From Streptomyces albicerus (GTDB taxonomy: Bacteria; Actinomycetota; Actinomycetes; Streptomycetales; Streptomycetaceae), in assembly GCF_008905045.1 (NCBI RefSeq), contig NZ_VWMY01000068.1, positions 1-52,754 on the forward strand: a DNA stretch of 52,754 bases, given 5' to 3'. The position numbers were made by a program, and so were the translations under genes. A model generated the notes under the pieces. The model was not told the DNA's origin. It saw only the letters and a list, made by a program, of their open reading frames with translations, and searched no databases. Below, in pieces: positions 17,016 through 26,500 of this stretch. Numbering within the stretch: the stretch's first letter is position 1; every line of letters begins with the position of its first letter.

Positions 17016-20000
17016 CTACAGAACTTCGCCTTCCTTCGTCCTCCTGCGCAGAGCCGGCCTGCTGGACTCGGCGAGGTCCTTCCACGTGTCGGTCAGGCCG
17101 GCGATGGTGCGCACGGCGAACAACGTGCGGATGGGCACCTCTTGGTTCAGCTCCGCCCGGATCAGGCTGGTCAGCCTGATCGCCCGCAGAGAGTTGCCAC
17201 CGTGGTCGAAGAAGTCGTCGTCGATGCCCACTCGGTCCAGCTCGAGCACGTCGGCGAACGCCTCGGCCAGCACCCGCTCGGTGTGGTTGCGCGGGGCCCG
17301 GTACTTTTCGTCATCGAATGTGGGCGCCGGCAGCGACGCCCGGTCCACCCTTCCACCGGCGGTCAGCGGCAGGCGTTCCAGGACCACGAACACCGACGGG
17401 ACCATGAACTCCGGCAGCCGCCCCGCGGCGAACCGGCGCAGCTCGTCACCCGCAACGGCCTGGCCGCCCACCGGAACCACATAGGCCACAAGGCGTTGCT
17501 GCCCGGAGGTGTCCTTGCTGACGACCACCACCGACTGCGCAAGGCCGGTGTGCTCGCACAGCGCTTCCTCGACCTCGGCCAGTTCGACCCGGGTACCACG
17601 TACGTCTGCCTGGGCGTCGGCCCGGCCCACGTACTCAAGGAGGCCGTCGGTACTCCACCGCACGCGGTCTCCGGTCCGGTACATGAGCCCGCCGGCCGGA
17701 CCGAACGGACAGGGCACGAACCGCTCCGCGGTCTGCCCGGGGCGCCCGGGACAGCCACGCGCCACGCCGGGCCCGGCCACGTACAGCTCTCCGGCCACGC
17801 CCACGGGGACCGGCGCCAACCCCGGCCCCAGCACGTAGAGGGCCGTGTTGTCCGTCGGGCGGCCGACCGCGCCCGTGTGGTGCGCCTGTTCGCCCGCCGC
17901 CAGGCGGTGGGATGCGGCGAACACGGTCGTTTCCGTCGGACCGTGACCGCTCACGATGGTCAGCTCGGGGCAGGTCTCCCGCACCCGCCGCACCGCGGCC
18001 GCGGACACGCGGTCACCGCCGGTCCACACCTCGCGCAACCCGGCGAGGCTCTCGGGGCGTTCTGCCGCGATCTCCGAGAACAGGCCCGCGGGCAGCCACA
18101 CCGCGGAGATCTCGTGCGCCGCTCGCACCTCGGTCAGCGCGTCGATGTCCAGCTCCCCCGGAGGAGCCGCGACCACCCGGCCGCCGTTCAGCAAGGGCAC
18201 CCACACTTCGAGGGGAAGCGCGTCGGAGGTGTGCGGCGCATGCCACAGCACGGTGCTGTCGCCGGCATCCTGCCAGCGGCGGTCCAGGACGAACCGCTCC
18301 ATGTTCCGGTGCGTCACGGCGACTCCTGTGGCCGCGCCGGTCGGTCCGGAGCCGTACATCACGGCCAGCAGGCCGTCTCGACGCGACGGGACCGGAGCCT
18401 CCGTCGCACGGTTGCTGTCGTCGGCGGTGTCCGACCGGATGTCGTCGAACAGGATCGCCGGCACATCCAGCTCGCCGGAGAGCGCTTCGGCTGTCGCCGT
18501 ATCGGTGAGCAGTGCGCGCACCGAGGCGTCGCCGGCCACCGACGTGATCCGCTCCGCCGGGAACGCCGGGTCGACCGGCAGGTAGGCTCCGCCCGCCTTC
18601 ACCACTGCCAGCAGGGCAACGACCAGGTCGACCGATCGGGGCAGCGCCACCGCCACGACCGTCTCGGGTCCGACCTGCCGTCGTCGCAGCGCCTGGGCCA
18701 GGCGGCTGGAGCGCTCGTCCAGCTCCCGGTACGAGACCGCCGAGTCGCCGGACACCACCGCGACGGCGTCGGGAGTCCGCTCCGCCTGGCGGGCGAACAG
18801 CTCCGGAACCGTCAGCCCCGGCACCGGCACATCCGTGTCGTTCGGCGCCGTCAGCACCCGGTCCCGCTCGACACCGCTCACCACGTCCAGCGCGCCGACC
18901 GGCTGTTCGCCCGCGGCCACGACGGCGCGGATGTGCGCGATCAGGTCCTCACCGATGAAGCGCAGCTCCGCGCGGGAGTACAGGCTCGCAGGGGCGTCGA
19001 GCCGGATGAACAGGTCGCTGTCTGCGGTCCCGTCGGTGTAGACGCCGATCGCCAGTTCTTCGAAGGTCCCGGTCGTCCCGCCGAGGAAGTGCGCCGGGCT
19101 GTCGGCGAAGTGGAGCTGTTCCGGCAGCTCGACGATGTTCATGACGGCACCGAAACTGCCGCGATCGTTCAGGACGGTTCCGCTCGCGCGCTGAATCTCC
19201 GAGTAGTGGCAGGCGGCGTGATCGAAGATCTCATACGTCTCGTCGCCGATCGCGTCGGCGATCTCGGTGAAGGTCGCACCGAGCGGAACCTTCACCCGTA
19301 CCGGCACCACGTTCACCGCCAGGCCGGGCGTCCGGCTCGCCACCCCGACCCGATTGGCCACGGCCAGCGAGAGGAGGAACTCGGGACGATCGCAGCGGTG
19401 CCGCAGGTACACCGCCGCGGCCGCGGTCAGCATCGACGACATCCACACACCCATGGACTTCGCGGTCTCGGTCCACGCGTCCGCATCGGCGCGCGGCACG
19501 GTCAGCGTTCGGCTCACCATGCCGATGGGTGCGGTCAGCTCCCCCCAGCGGTCGGCGCTGCCCATCGGTTCGCAGAGCGCGGACCGCATCGCGTCGGACA
19601 GGGCGACGCGCGGAATCTGCGCGGGGGCGGGCGCATCCGCCAGGTAGCCGCGCCAGAACGCCGTGTCCTCGGCGAACTGCTCGGAGGTGCTGTACTCCGC
19701 TGCCTCGGTCGCGAACGACTCGGCATCCCACGGGTGCGGCAACTCCGGTACGTCCGACCCCTGCGACAGCGCCGTGTACGCCTCGGCGAGGCGCCGCGAC
19801 AGCAGGCCGGCCGCGCCGTACCCGTCCGATATGAGGTGGTGGTAGATGATCACCAGCACGGAGCGGGCTGCCGCGAGTTTGACCACACCCAGCCGGAACA
19901 GCAGATCCCGCTCCAGGTCGAACGGCTGTCGCACCATGTCGGCCAGCGCTTCGCGCGCCGCCCGCTCCGGATCGTCCTCGGCGCTGACGTCCAGGAAGAA

Positions 20001-20246
20001 CGGCCGCCAGTCCCCCAGTTCCCTGGGCACGAGGCGCAGCCCGCTGCCGTCGTCGACGAAGTTGACGCGCAGCACTTCCGCCTCGTCCATCACGTGCAGG
20101 AACGCGGATTCCATGACGGCCGCGTCCAGCTCACCGTCCACATTCCACAGGGTCAGCGCATGGTTCAGTGTGTCGGGAAACATTTCCTGCGCCCGCCACA
20201 ACCCTTTATGCGCAGACGACGCACCGAACGAACGCACAGAGATCAT
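17016..20246 (-). CDS. NRPS C-A-T with degenerate A domain
   Basis: A 1076-residue single NRPS module that should accept the polyketide chain and couple it to an amine. The condensation domain has an intact HHLISDG (His about 136-137). The A domain keeps HGPTETT and YRTGD. Its P-loop reads YGSGPTGAATG instead of YTSGSTGxPKG, and its A10 motif reads AGGRVDR (Arg about 966) instead of NGKVDR, so both usual lysines are gone. The carrier domain (DHGGNSL, Ser about 1019) looks functional. There is no thioesterase or reductase, so the chain must pass on. The ATG abuts GAGAGG; a GTG three codons later (20237) has better spacing. Hand-read pocket residues are D,A,L,W,W,G,G,V,F. It is probably adenylation-impaired and loaded in trans, but this is unproven. 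Confidence 0.92.
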   Translation of the reverse strand: MISVRSFGASSAHKGLWRAQEMFPDTLNHALTLWNVDGELDAAVMESAFLHVMDEAEVLRVNFVDDGSGLRLVPRELGDWRPFFLDVSAEDDPERAAREALADMVRQPFDLERDLLFRLGVVKLAAARSVLVIIYHHLISDGYGAAGLLSRRLAEAYTALSQGSDVPELPHPWDAESFATEAAEYSTSEQFAEDTAFWRGYLADAPAPAQIPRVALSDAMRSALCEPMGSADRWGELTAPIGMVSRTLTVPRADADAWTETAKSMGVWMSSMLTAAAAVYLRHRCDRPEFLLSLAVANRVGVASRTPGLAVNVVPVRVKVPLGATFTEIADAIGDETYEIFDHAACHYSEIQRASGTVLNDRGSFGAVMNIVELPEQLHFADSPAHFLGGTTGTFEELAIGVYTDGTADSDLFIRLDAPASLYSRAELRFIGEDLIAHIRAVVAAGEQPVGALDVVSGVERDRVLTAPNDTDVPVPGLTVPELFARQAERTPDAVAVVSGDSAVSYRELDERSSRLAQALRRRQVGPETVVAVALPRSVDLVVALLAVVKAGGAYLPVDPAFPAERITSVAGDASVRALLTDTATAEALSGELDVPAILFDDIRSDTADDSNRATEAPVPSRRDGLLAVMYGSGPTGAATGVAVTHRNMERFVLDRRWQDAGDSTVLWHAPHTSDALPLEVWVPLLNGGRVVAAPPGELDIDALTEVRAAHEISAVWLPAGLFSEIAAERPESLAGLREVWTGGDRVSAAAVRRVRETCPELTIVSGHGPTETTVFAASHRLAAGEQAHHTGAVGRPTDNTALYVLGPGLAPVPVGVAGELYVAGPGVARGCPGRPGQTAERFVPCPFGPAGGLMYRTGDRVRWSTDGLLEYVGRADAQADVRGTRVELAEVEEALCEHTGLAQSVVVVSKDTSGQQRLVAYVVPVGGQAVAGDELRRFAAGRLPEFMVPSVFVVLERLPLTAGGRVDRASLPAPTFDDEKYRAPRNHTERVLAEAFADVLELDRVGIDDDFFDHGGNSLRAIRLTSLIRAELNQEVPIRTLFAVRTIAGLTDTWKDLAESSRPALRRRTKEGEVL

Positions 20247-20365
20247 CCTCTCAGCAAAGCGGCCGGGAACCGGAGGAATTCGGAGAAGGCCTCCACCTTC
20301 ACGGAAGCGGATCGGCTGTTCAAGGCACCTGGGTACCGGAACGGGCCTGGTCACCGGCGGACTTG

Positions 20366-20383
20366 CGTCCCGCCGGCGGGACG
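20366..20383. promoter_or_regulatory. Cluster palindrome 2 (operator candidate)
   Basis: CGTCCCGCCGGCGGGACG is a perfect 18-bp palindrome with the same core as the other cluster sites. It lies about 120 bp upstream of the C-A-T NRPS and 35 bp after the preceding PKS stop. This suggests that the NRPS has its own regulated promoter. Confidence 0.7.
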
Positions 20384-20418
20384 GTGTGCGGGGCACAGGT
20401 GGCCCGTACACCGTGGGT

Positions 20419-23400
20419 TCACTGCCGGTCGCGACCGGCCATCGAGGTCATGAGGTGCCCGGCGATCCGCCTCGGTGTCGGGTGCCGCAGCACCAGGTTC
20501 GGCTTCAGCCTGAGTCCGGTCGTCGTGGCCAGGCCCTTGCTCAGCTGCGCCGAGAGCAGCGAGTCGAATCCGAGGTCCTTGAATTCCTGGTCGGGGTCGA
20601 TGGTCTCGCTGGAGGGGTGTCCGAGCACGACGGCGACCTTCGTGAGGACGTGGTCCAGGACGAGTGCCGTCGCCTCGTCGTCGGGCAGGGTGGCGAGCAG
20701 GTCCGGCAGGGCGATGGGCTCGTCGTCACCCTCGGGCGGCTCCGGCGCGGGCACCTCCGCGGTCACCCCCGCGTGCGACGAGTTCAGCCAGTAGCGCTGC
20801 CGCTGGAAGGCGTACGTCGGCAGGTCCACCCGCCGGCGGGTCCCGAACAGGGCGTCCCAGTCCACGGACCCGCCCTGGACGTGGAGCCCGGCCAGCGAGC
20901 CGAGCACGGCCTCCACCTCGTCCCGCCCCCGCCGCGTCGACGACAGGACCAACGCGCTGTCCACGTCCTCGACCATCTCCTGCACCGGGATCGTCAGAAC
21001 GGGGTGCGGGCTCATCTCGATGAACACCCGGAAACCGTCCTCGGCCAGCCGCTGGACGGACGTTTCGAAGAGGACCCTTTCGCGCAGGTTGTTGTACCAG
21101 TAGTCGCCGTTGAGCTGTGCGGTATCGATGACTTCGCCGTGCAGGGTCGAGTAGAAGGGCAGCGTCGACGTCTTCGGGCTCACGTCGGACAGCGAGGCGA
21201 TCACCTGGTCGCGGACCTGGGTCACCTGGTGGGAATGGGAGGCGTAATCAACGTCTATTCGCCGGGCCTGAGCGCCTTCGGCCTTCATCTTCTCGACGAA
21301 CTCGTCGAGTGCGTCGGGTTCCCCGGACACCACCACGGAGCGGGGGCCGTTGACGACGGCGATGCTCACCCGGTCCTTCCATGGAGCAAGACGTGCCTCC
21401 ACGAGATCCGCGGACTCCGTGACCGACGCCATCCCGCCGTGACCCTTCAGATCCACCAGGGCCTTGCTGCGGAGCGCCACGACCTTGGTGGCGTCGCGCA
21501 ACGACAGCGCGCCGCAGACGTAGGCGGCGGCTATCTCGCCCTGGCTGTGTCCCACCACCGCGGCCGGCTCCACACCCCACGACCGCCACAGGGCAGCCAG
21601 GGACACCATCACGGAGAACAGCGCCGGCTGAACCACGTCCACTCGGTCGAAAGTTGGCGCCCCCTCCTCGCCGCGCACCACGTCGAGCAGCGACCAGTCG
21701 ACCCACTCGGCCAGCGCGGCCGCGCACGCGTCGAGGCTCTGCGCGAAGACGGGGAAGGTGTCGTACAGCTGACGGCCCATGCCGACCCACTGCGACCCCT
21801 GGCCGGGAAACATGAAGACCGTCCCACCGAGCTCACCGGCCGCGCCACGCACCACTGCGGCTGACTCCGCGCCGTCGCTCAACGACGCCAGGCCGCTCAG
21901 CAAGTCGTCCTGACCGCGGCCCAGAACCACCGCACGGTGTCCAAAGGCCGACCGGCTCGTCACCAACGACCAACCGACATCAGCGATGTCGACACCCGGA
22001 TTGGCGGCGGCGAAATCGCGCAGCTTGCACGCCTGCTTCTCCAAGGCCCCCGCGCTCTTGGCCGACAGCACCCACGGCACGAGGCCGCCGGCAACAGCCG
22101 AGAGCGCGTCAGGCTCCTCCGCCTGCTCCAGCGGCGGTCCCTCTTCCAGGATGACGTGCGCGTTGGTGCCGCTGACCCCGAACGACGACACGGCGGCCCG
22201 CCGCGGACCGTCCACCCGGGTCCACTCACGCCCCTCCACCAGCAGTTCAACCGCGCCGGAGGACCAGTCCACGTGGTGTGAGGGCGTATCCACGTGCAGG
22301 GTCTTCGGCAGATGCCGGTGACGCATGGCCATCACGGCCTTGATGATCCCGCCGACCCCGGCGGCAGCCATGGAGTGCCCGATGTTCGACTTCAGGGACC
22401 CCAACCAGAGCGGCCTGCCCTCGGCCCGGCCCTGTCCGTAGGTCGCCAGCAGAGCGCCTGCCTCGATGGGATCCCCCAGCGTGGTTCCGGTGCCGTGGGC
22501 TTCGACCAGGTCCACCTCGGAGGCCGAGACCCCCGCGTTCGCCAGCGCCTTGCGGATCACCTTCTCCTGGGCGCGGCCGTTGGGGGCGGTCAGCCCGTTG
22601 CTGGCCCCGTCCTGGTTCACCGCGGAACCGCGCAGGACGGCCAGCACCGGGTGGCCGTTGCGGCGGGCGTCGGACAGCCGCTCGAGGAGCAGCACCCCCA
22701 CCCCCTCGGCCCAGCCGGTTCCGTCGGCTGCGTCCGCGAAGGACTTGCACCGTCCGTCGGCCGACAGACCGCGCTGCCGGGAGAACTCCACGAAGAGCGC
22801 GGGCGTCGACATCAGCGCCGCCCCGCCTGCCAGCGCGAGCGAGCACTCTCCCGAGCGCAGTGACTGCGTCGCCATGTGCACGGCCACCAGTGACGACGAG
22901 CACGCCGTGTCCACGGTCACCGCCGGTCCGGTCAGACCGAGTTCGTAGGCCACTCGGCCGGAGGCGACGCTCAGCGCGCTGCCTTGCAGCAGATAGCCCT
23001 CCAGTTCGTTCCCGCTCGCCTCCAGGAAACGCATCCCGTACTCGGGGGAGCTCACTCCGGAGAAGACACCGACGTCGGCGCCGCGCACATCGGCGGCAAC
23101 GATGCCCGCCCGCTCGAAGACCTCCCACGACGTCTCCAGCAGCAAGCGCTGCTGCGGATCGACCGCCAGCGCCTCACGCGGGCTGATGCCGAAGAACCCC
23201 GCGTCGAAAGAGGCCGCGTCGGTCAGGAACCCTCCGTGCCGCGTGTACGAGCTGCCGGCCGTGTCGGGATCCGGGTCGTATATGTCCCGCCACCCGCGGT
23301 CCTGCGGGAACTCGTCCACCACGTCCAGGCCGCCGCGGATCACATCCCACAACTCCTCGGGCGATGACACGCCTCCCGGGTAGCGGCACGCCATGGCCAC

Positions 23401-23538
23401 CACGGCGATCGGCTCGCCGCGGCCGGCTTTCAGGGCGTCGTTCTCCTGCCGGAGGCGGTCGCGCTCCTCCAGCAGTGTGCGGAGCGCCCGTTGGACCCGG
23501 TCCGCACCGTCGGCTGTGCGATCCGCGGAGTTGTTCAT
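20419..23538 (-). CDS. Modular PKS, KS-AT-ACP (third extension module)
   Basis: A 1039-residue type I PKS module that adds one unreduced methylmalonate unit, leaving a beta-ketone. A short coiled coil (RALRTLLEERDRLRQEND, residues about 17-40) is the N-terminal docking domain. The KS has VDTACSSSLVAVH (Cys about 213), EAHGTGT and KSNIGHS. The AT has GHSQG (Ser about 665) and YASH, both methylmalonyl-type. The ACP Ser is at about 993 in GFDSL. There is no KR, DH or thioesterase. Its ATG lies one base after the stop of the larger PKS, whose last codons supply the GAAGGG ribosome site, so translation is coupled. The C-terminus is short and probably hands the chain to the C-A-T NRPS. Confidence 0.96.
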   Translation of the reverse strand: MNNSADRTADGADRVQRALRTLLEERDRLRQENDALKAGRGEPIAVVAMACRYPGGVSSPEELWDVIRGGLDVVDEFPQDRGWRDIYDPDPDTAGSSYTRHGGFLTDAASFDAGFFGISPREALAVDPQQRLLLETSWEVFERAGIVAADVRGADVGVFSGVSSPEYGMRFLEASGNELEGYLLQGSALSVASGRVAYELGLTGPAVTVDTACSSSLVAVHMATQSLRSGECSLALAGGAALMSTPALFVEFSRQRGLSADGRCKSFADAADGTGWAEGVGVLLLERLSDARRNGHPVLAVLRGSAVNQDGASNGLTAPNGRAQEKVIRKALANAGVSASEVDLVEAHGTGTTLGDPIEAGALLATYGQGRAEGRPLWLGSLKSNIGHSMAAAGVGGIIKAVMAMRHRHLPKTLHVDTPSHHVDWSSGAVELLVEGREWTRVDGPRRAAVSSFGVSGTNAHVILEEGPPLEQAEEPDALSAVAGGLVPWVLSAKSAGALEKQACKLRDFAAANPGVDIADVGWSLVTSRSAFGHRAVVLGRGQDDLLSGLASLSDGAESAAVVRGAAGELGGTVFMFPGQGSQWVGMGRQLYDTFPVFAQSLDACAAALAEWVDWSLLDVVRGEEGAPTFDRVDVVQPALFSVMVSLAALWRSWGVEPAAVVGHSQGEIAAAYVCGALSLRDATKVVALRSKALVDLKGHGGMASVTESADLVEARLAPWKDRVSIAVVNGPRSVVVSGEPDALDEFVEKMKAEGAQARRIDVDYASHSHQVTQVRDQVIASLSDVSPKTSTLPFYSTLHGEVIDTAQLNGDYWYNNLRERVLFETSVQRLAEDGFRVFIEMSPHPVLTIPVQEMVEDVDSALVLSSTRRGRDEVEAVLGSLAGLHVQGGSVDWDALFGTRRRVDLPTYAFQRQRYWLNSSHAGVTAEVPAPEPPEGDDEPIALPDLLATLPDDEATALVLDHVLTKVAVVLGHPSSETIDPDQEFKDLGFDSLLSAQLSKGLATTTGLRLKPNLVLRHPTPRRIAGHLMTSMAGRDRQ

Positions 23539-23539
23539 G

Positions 23540-26500
23540 TCACTTACCCTTCTCATCCAGAACAAGGTCGACGAGTGCGTCCAGATCCAAGTCCGCCAGC
23601 TCGTCGCCGCCGGTGTCCGCGTCGGCGTTCGCCTGAGACGGGTCGGCGCACGCCAGAACCAGCTCCAGGACGCCCGCGCTCCGCAGGCTGTCGATCGAGA
23701 CGGTCCGCAGCACTTCCCGGATCTCCGCCTCCTCGTCCGGGCTCGCGTCCGGCGCCGGACCCATCAACTCGAATATGTGCCAGCCCAGTTCGCGTGGGGT
23801 CGGGTAGCTGAAGACGAGGGTGGGCGCCAGCCGCAGTCCGGTCGCGGACGCCAGACGGTTGCGTAGCTCGACCGCGGTCAGCGAGTCGAAACCGAGGTCC
23901 TTGAACGCCTTGTCGAGGTTGATGGTGTCGGGCGTGGTGTGGCCCAGGACGAGCGCGACGTTGGTGCGGACGAGGTTGGCGAGGGTGTCCTCGGCCTCCT
24001 CGGGGGACAGGCGGGCCAGGCGATCGCGGAGGGTGGCGGCGCCGGTCGCGGTGGCCGCGGTGGCCTTGCGGACGGGAGCGCGCACCAGGCCCTGGAGAAC
24101 GGCGGGAAGAGTGCCGGTCTCCAGGTGGGGACGGAGCAGGGCGGGGGCGATCTTGGCCGGGACCAGGCAGGCGGCGCCCGTGGCACGGGCGGCCTCGAAC
24201 AGCGCCATCCCTTCCTTGGCCGTGATGGGCTTGATCCCGAGGCGAGCCATCCGGGTCAGGTCCACGTCGTCCAGGTGGCCGGTCATGCCGCTGCTGTCGG
24301 ACCACAGTCCCCAGGCCAGGGAGGTGGCCGGCAGCCCGTCCGCGCGACGGTGCTCGGCCAGCGCGTCGAGGAAGACGTTCGCCGCGGCGTAGTTGCCTTG
24401 GCCCGAAGTGCCCAGAACACCCGCCGCGGAGGAGAAGAGTACGAACTCGGTCAGGTCGGTCTCCCGGGTGAGCTCGTGCAGGTGCCAGGCGGTGTCGACC
24501 TTGGGGCGGAACACGCGCTCGATGCGCTCTGCCGTCAGGGAGGCGATGGTGCCGTCGTCGAGGACACCGGCGGTGTGCACGACGGCGGTCAGGGGGTATT
24601 CGTCGGGAATGTCCGCGAGGAGCGCGGCGAGGGCGTCGCGGTCGGCGGTGTCGCAGGCGACGACGGTGACCTTCACGCCCAGCTCGGTCAGTTCGGCGGC
24701 GAGTTCGGGCGCGCCCGGAGCGTCCAGGCCACGCCGGCTGGTCAGCAGCAGATGACCAGCCTGCCCGGCCGTCGCGTACCGGCGGGCGAACAGCGTGCCG
24801 AGGGTGCCCGTGCCGCCGGTAATCAGGACCGTGCCGCCCACGGCGGACTCCGGCACGGCATCGGCGTCCGCGGCCGGCGGGATCTCCCGCACGAGCCGGG
24901 GGACGTACAGCTGCTGATCTCCGTCACGCAGGGCCACCTGTGGCTCGCCGCTTCCCAACGCCGCACGGAACGACTCGGCGGAGACGGCGTTCTCGTCCGC
25001 CAGATCGATCACGGTGAAGCGGCCCGGGTTCTCGGCCTCAGCCGTACGGATCAGGCCCCAGACAGCGGCGTCCGCTGGGCTGGGCGACTCGGTGTCGGTA
25101 TGCACCGCGACCGCTCGCCTGGTGACGAACACCAGCCGGCTGTCGGCCAGCCGCTCCTCGGCCAACCACGACTGGACCAGGTCCAAGGCGTACTGAACGG
25201 CCTCACGCGCGGAGCCGAGGACGTCCCCGCCCGAGCTGGAACGCCCCAGCAGGCCGGTGGCGATGACCAGGTCCGGGAGGAGAGCGTCGTCCGCCAGCAG
25301 CGGCGCCAGCTCCGTATGACTGTCGACCGCGACATCGTCGGGGAGCGATGTGACCAGTGCCTCGGGAACGGCGGCGCCCAGGAACGCCACCCGGCCGGCC
25401 TTGAGTGCCTCCGCGACGGGCGCGGGGGTCCAGGCCAGGCGGAACAGATGGTCGTCGCCTCCCGCCGCAACGGACTTCGCCAACTGCTCGGTGGTGATCG
25501 GCCGGATGGCCAGCGACGCCACTTCGGCGACCGGCTGCCCGGTGGGATCGGCGAGCCTGACGCGCAGCGTTCCCGCGTCAGCAGGGCTGATCTGGACGCG
25601 CAGGGCCCGGGCACCCACGGCGTGAAGCTGGACGTTCGACCAGGCGAACGGCAGCAGCACCTGGTCCGAGCCCTGCTCGGGACCAGTGCCCACGATCGGG
25701 TGGAGCGCGGCGTCGAAGAGCGCGGGGTGGATGCCGTAGTGCTCGGCGGCGGCGGTGTCGTCGGTGGGGAGGGCGACCTCGGCGTAGAGGGTGTCGCCCT
25801 GGCGCCAGACGGCGGTCAGGCCCTGGAAGGTGGCGCCGTAGCGGTAGCCGCGGTCGGCGAGGTGGTCATAGAGGGTGTCGGCGGGCACGGGAGTGGCGCC
25901 GGCTGGCGGCCAGGCCGCCAGCCCCGCCCACTCGGCCGGGTCCGGCGTGGCGGACGACTGGGGGGTGAGGGTGCCGGTGGCGTGGCGGGTCCAGGACCGG
26001 TCGGGGGTGGCGTCCTCGGGTCGGGAGTGGATGGTGAGGGCCCGGCGACCTTCGCTGTCGGGTGCCTCCACGTGCACCTGCAGGTGGAGACCGCCGGTGG
26101 CCGGAAGGGTGAGGGGGGCTTCGAGGGTGAGGTCTTCCAGGTGGGGGGTGTCGGTGGCCTGACCGGCGTGGAGGGCCAGTTCGATGAACGCGGTGCCGGG
26201 CAGGAGGGACGTGTCGTGGACGGCGTGGTCGGCCAGCCAGGGATGGCTGCGCAGCGACAGGTGCCCGGTGAATACGTGTCCGTCGCCGTCCGCGAGGGCG
26301 ACGGCGGCACCGAGCAGGCCGTGGTCGACGGCGTGCAGGCCGAGGGTGTGGGGATCGGTGGCAGCGGTGGCTTGCTGGATCCAGTAGTGCTCATGCTGGA
26401 AGGGGTAGGTGGGCAGGTCGCGGTGTGTGGGCCGGGTGGTGGGGAAGAAGCCCGCCCAGTCGGCGGGGGTGTGGGTGTGGGCGGTGGCGAGGGAGGTCAG

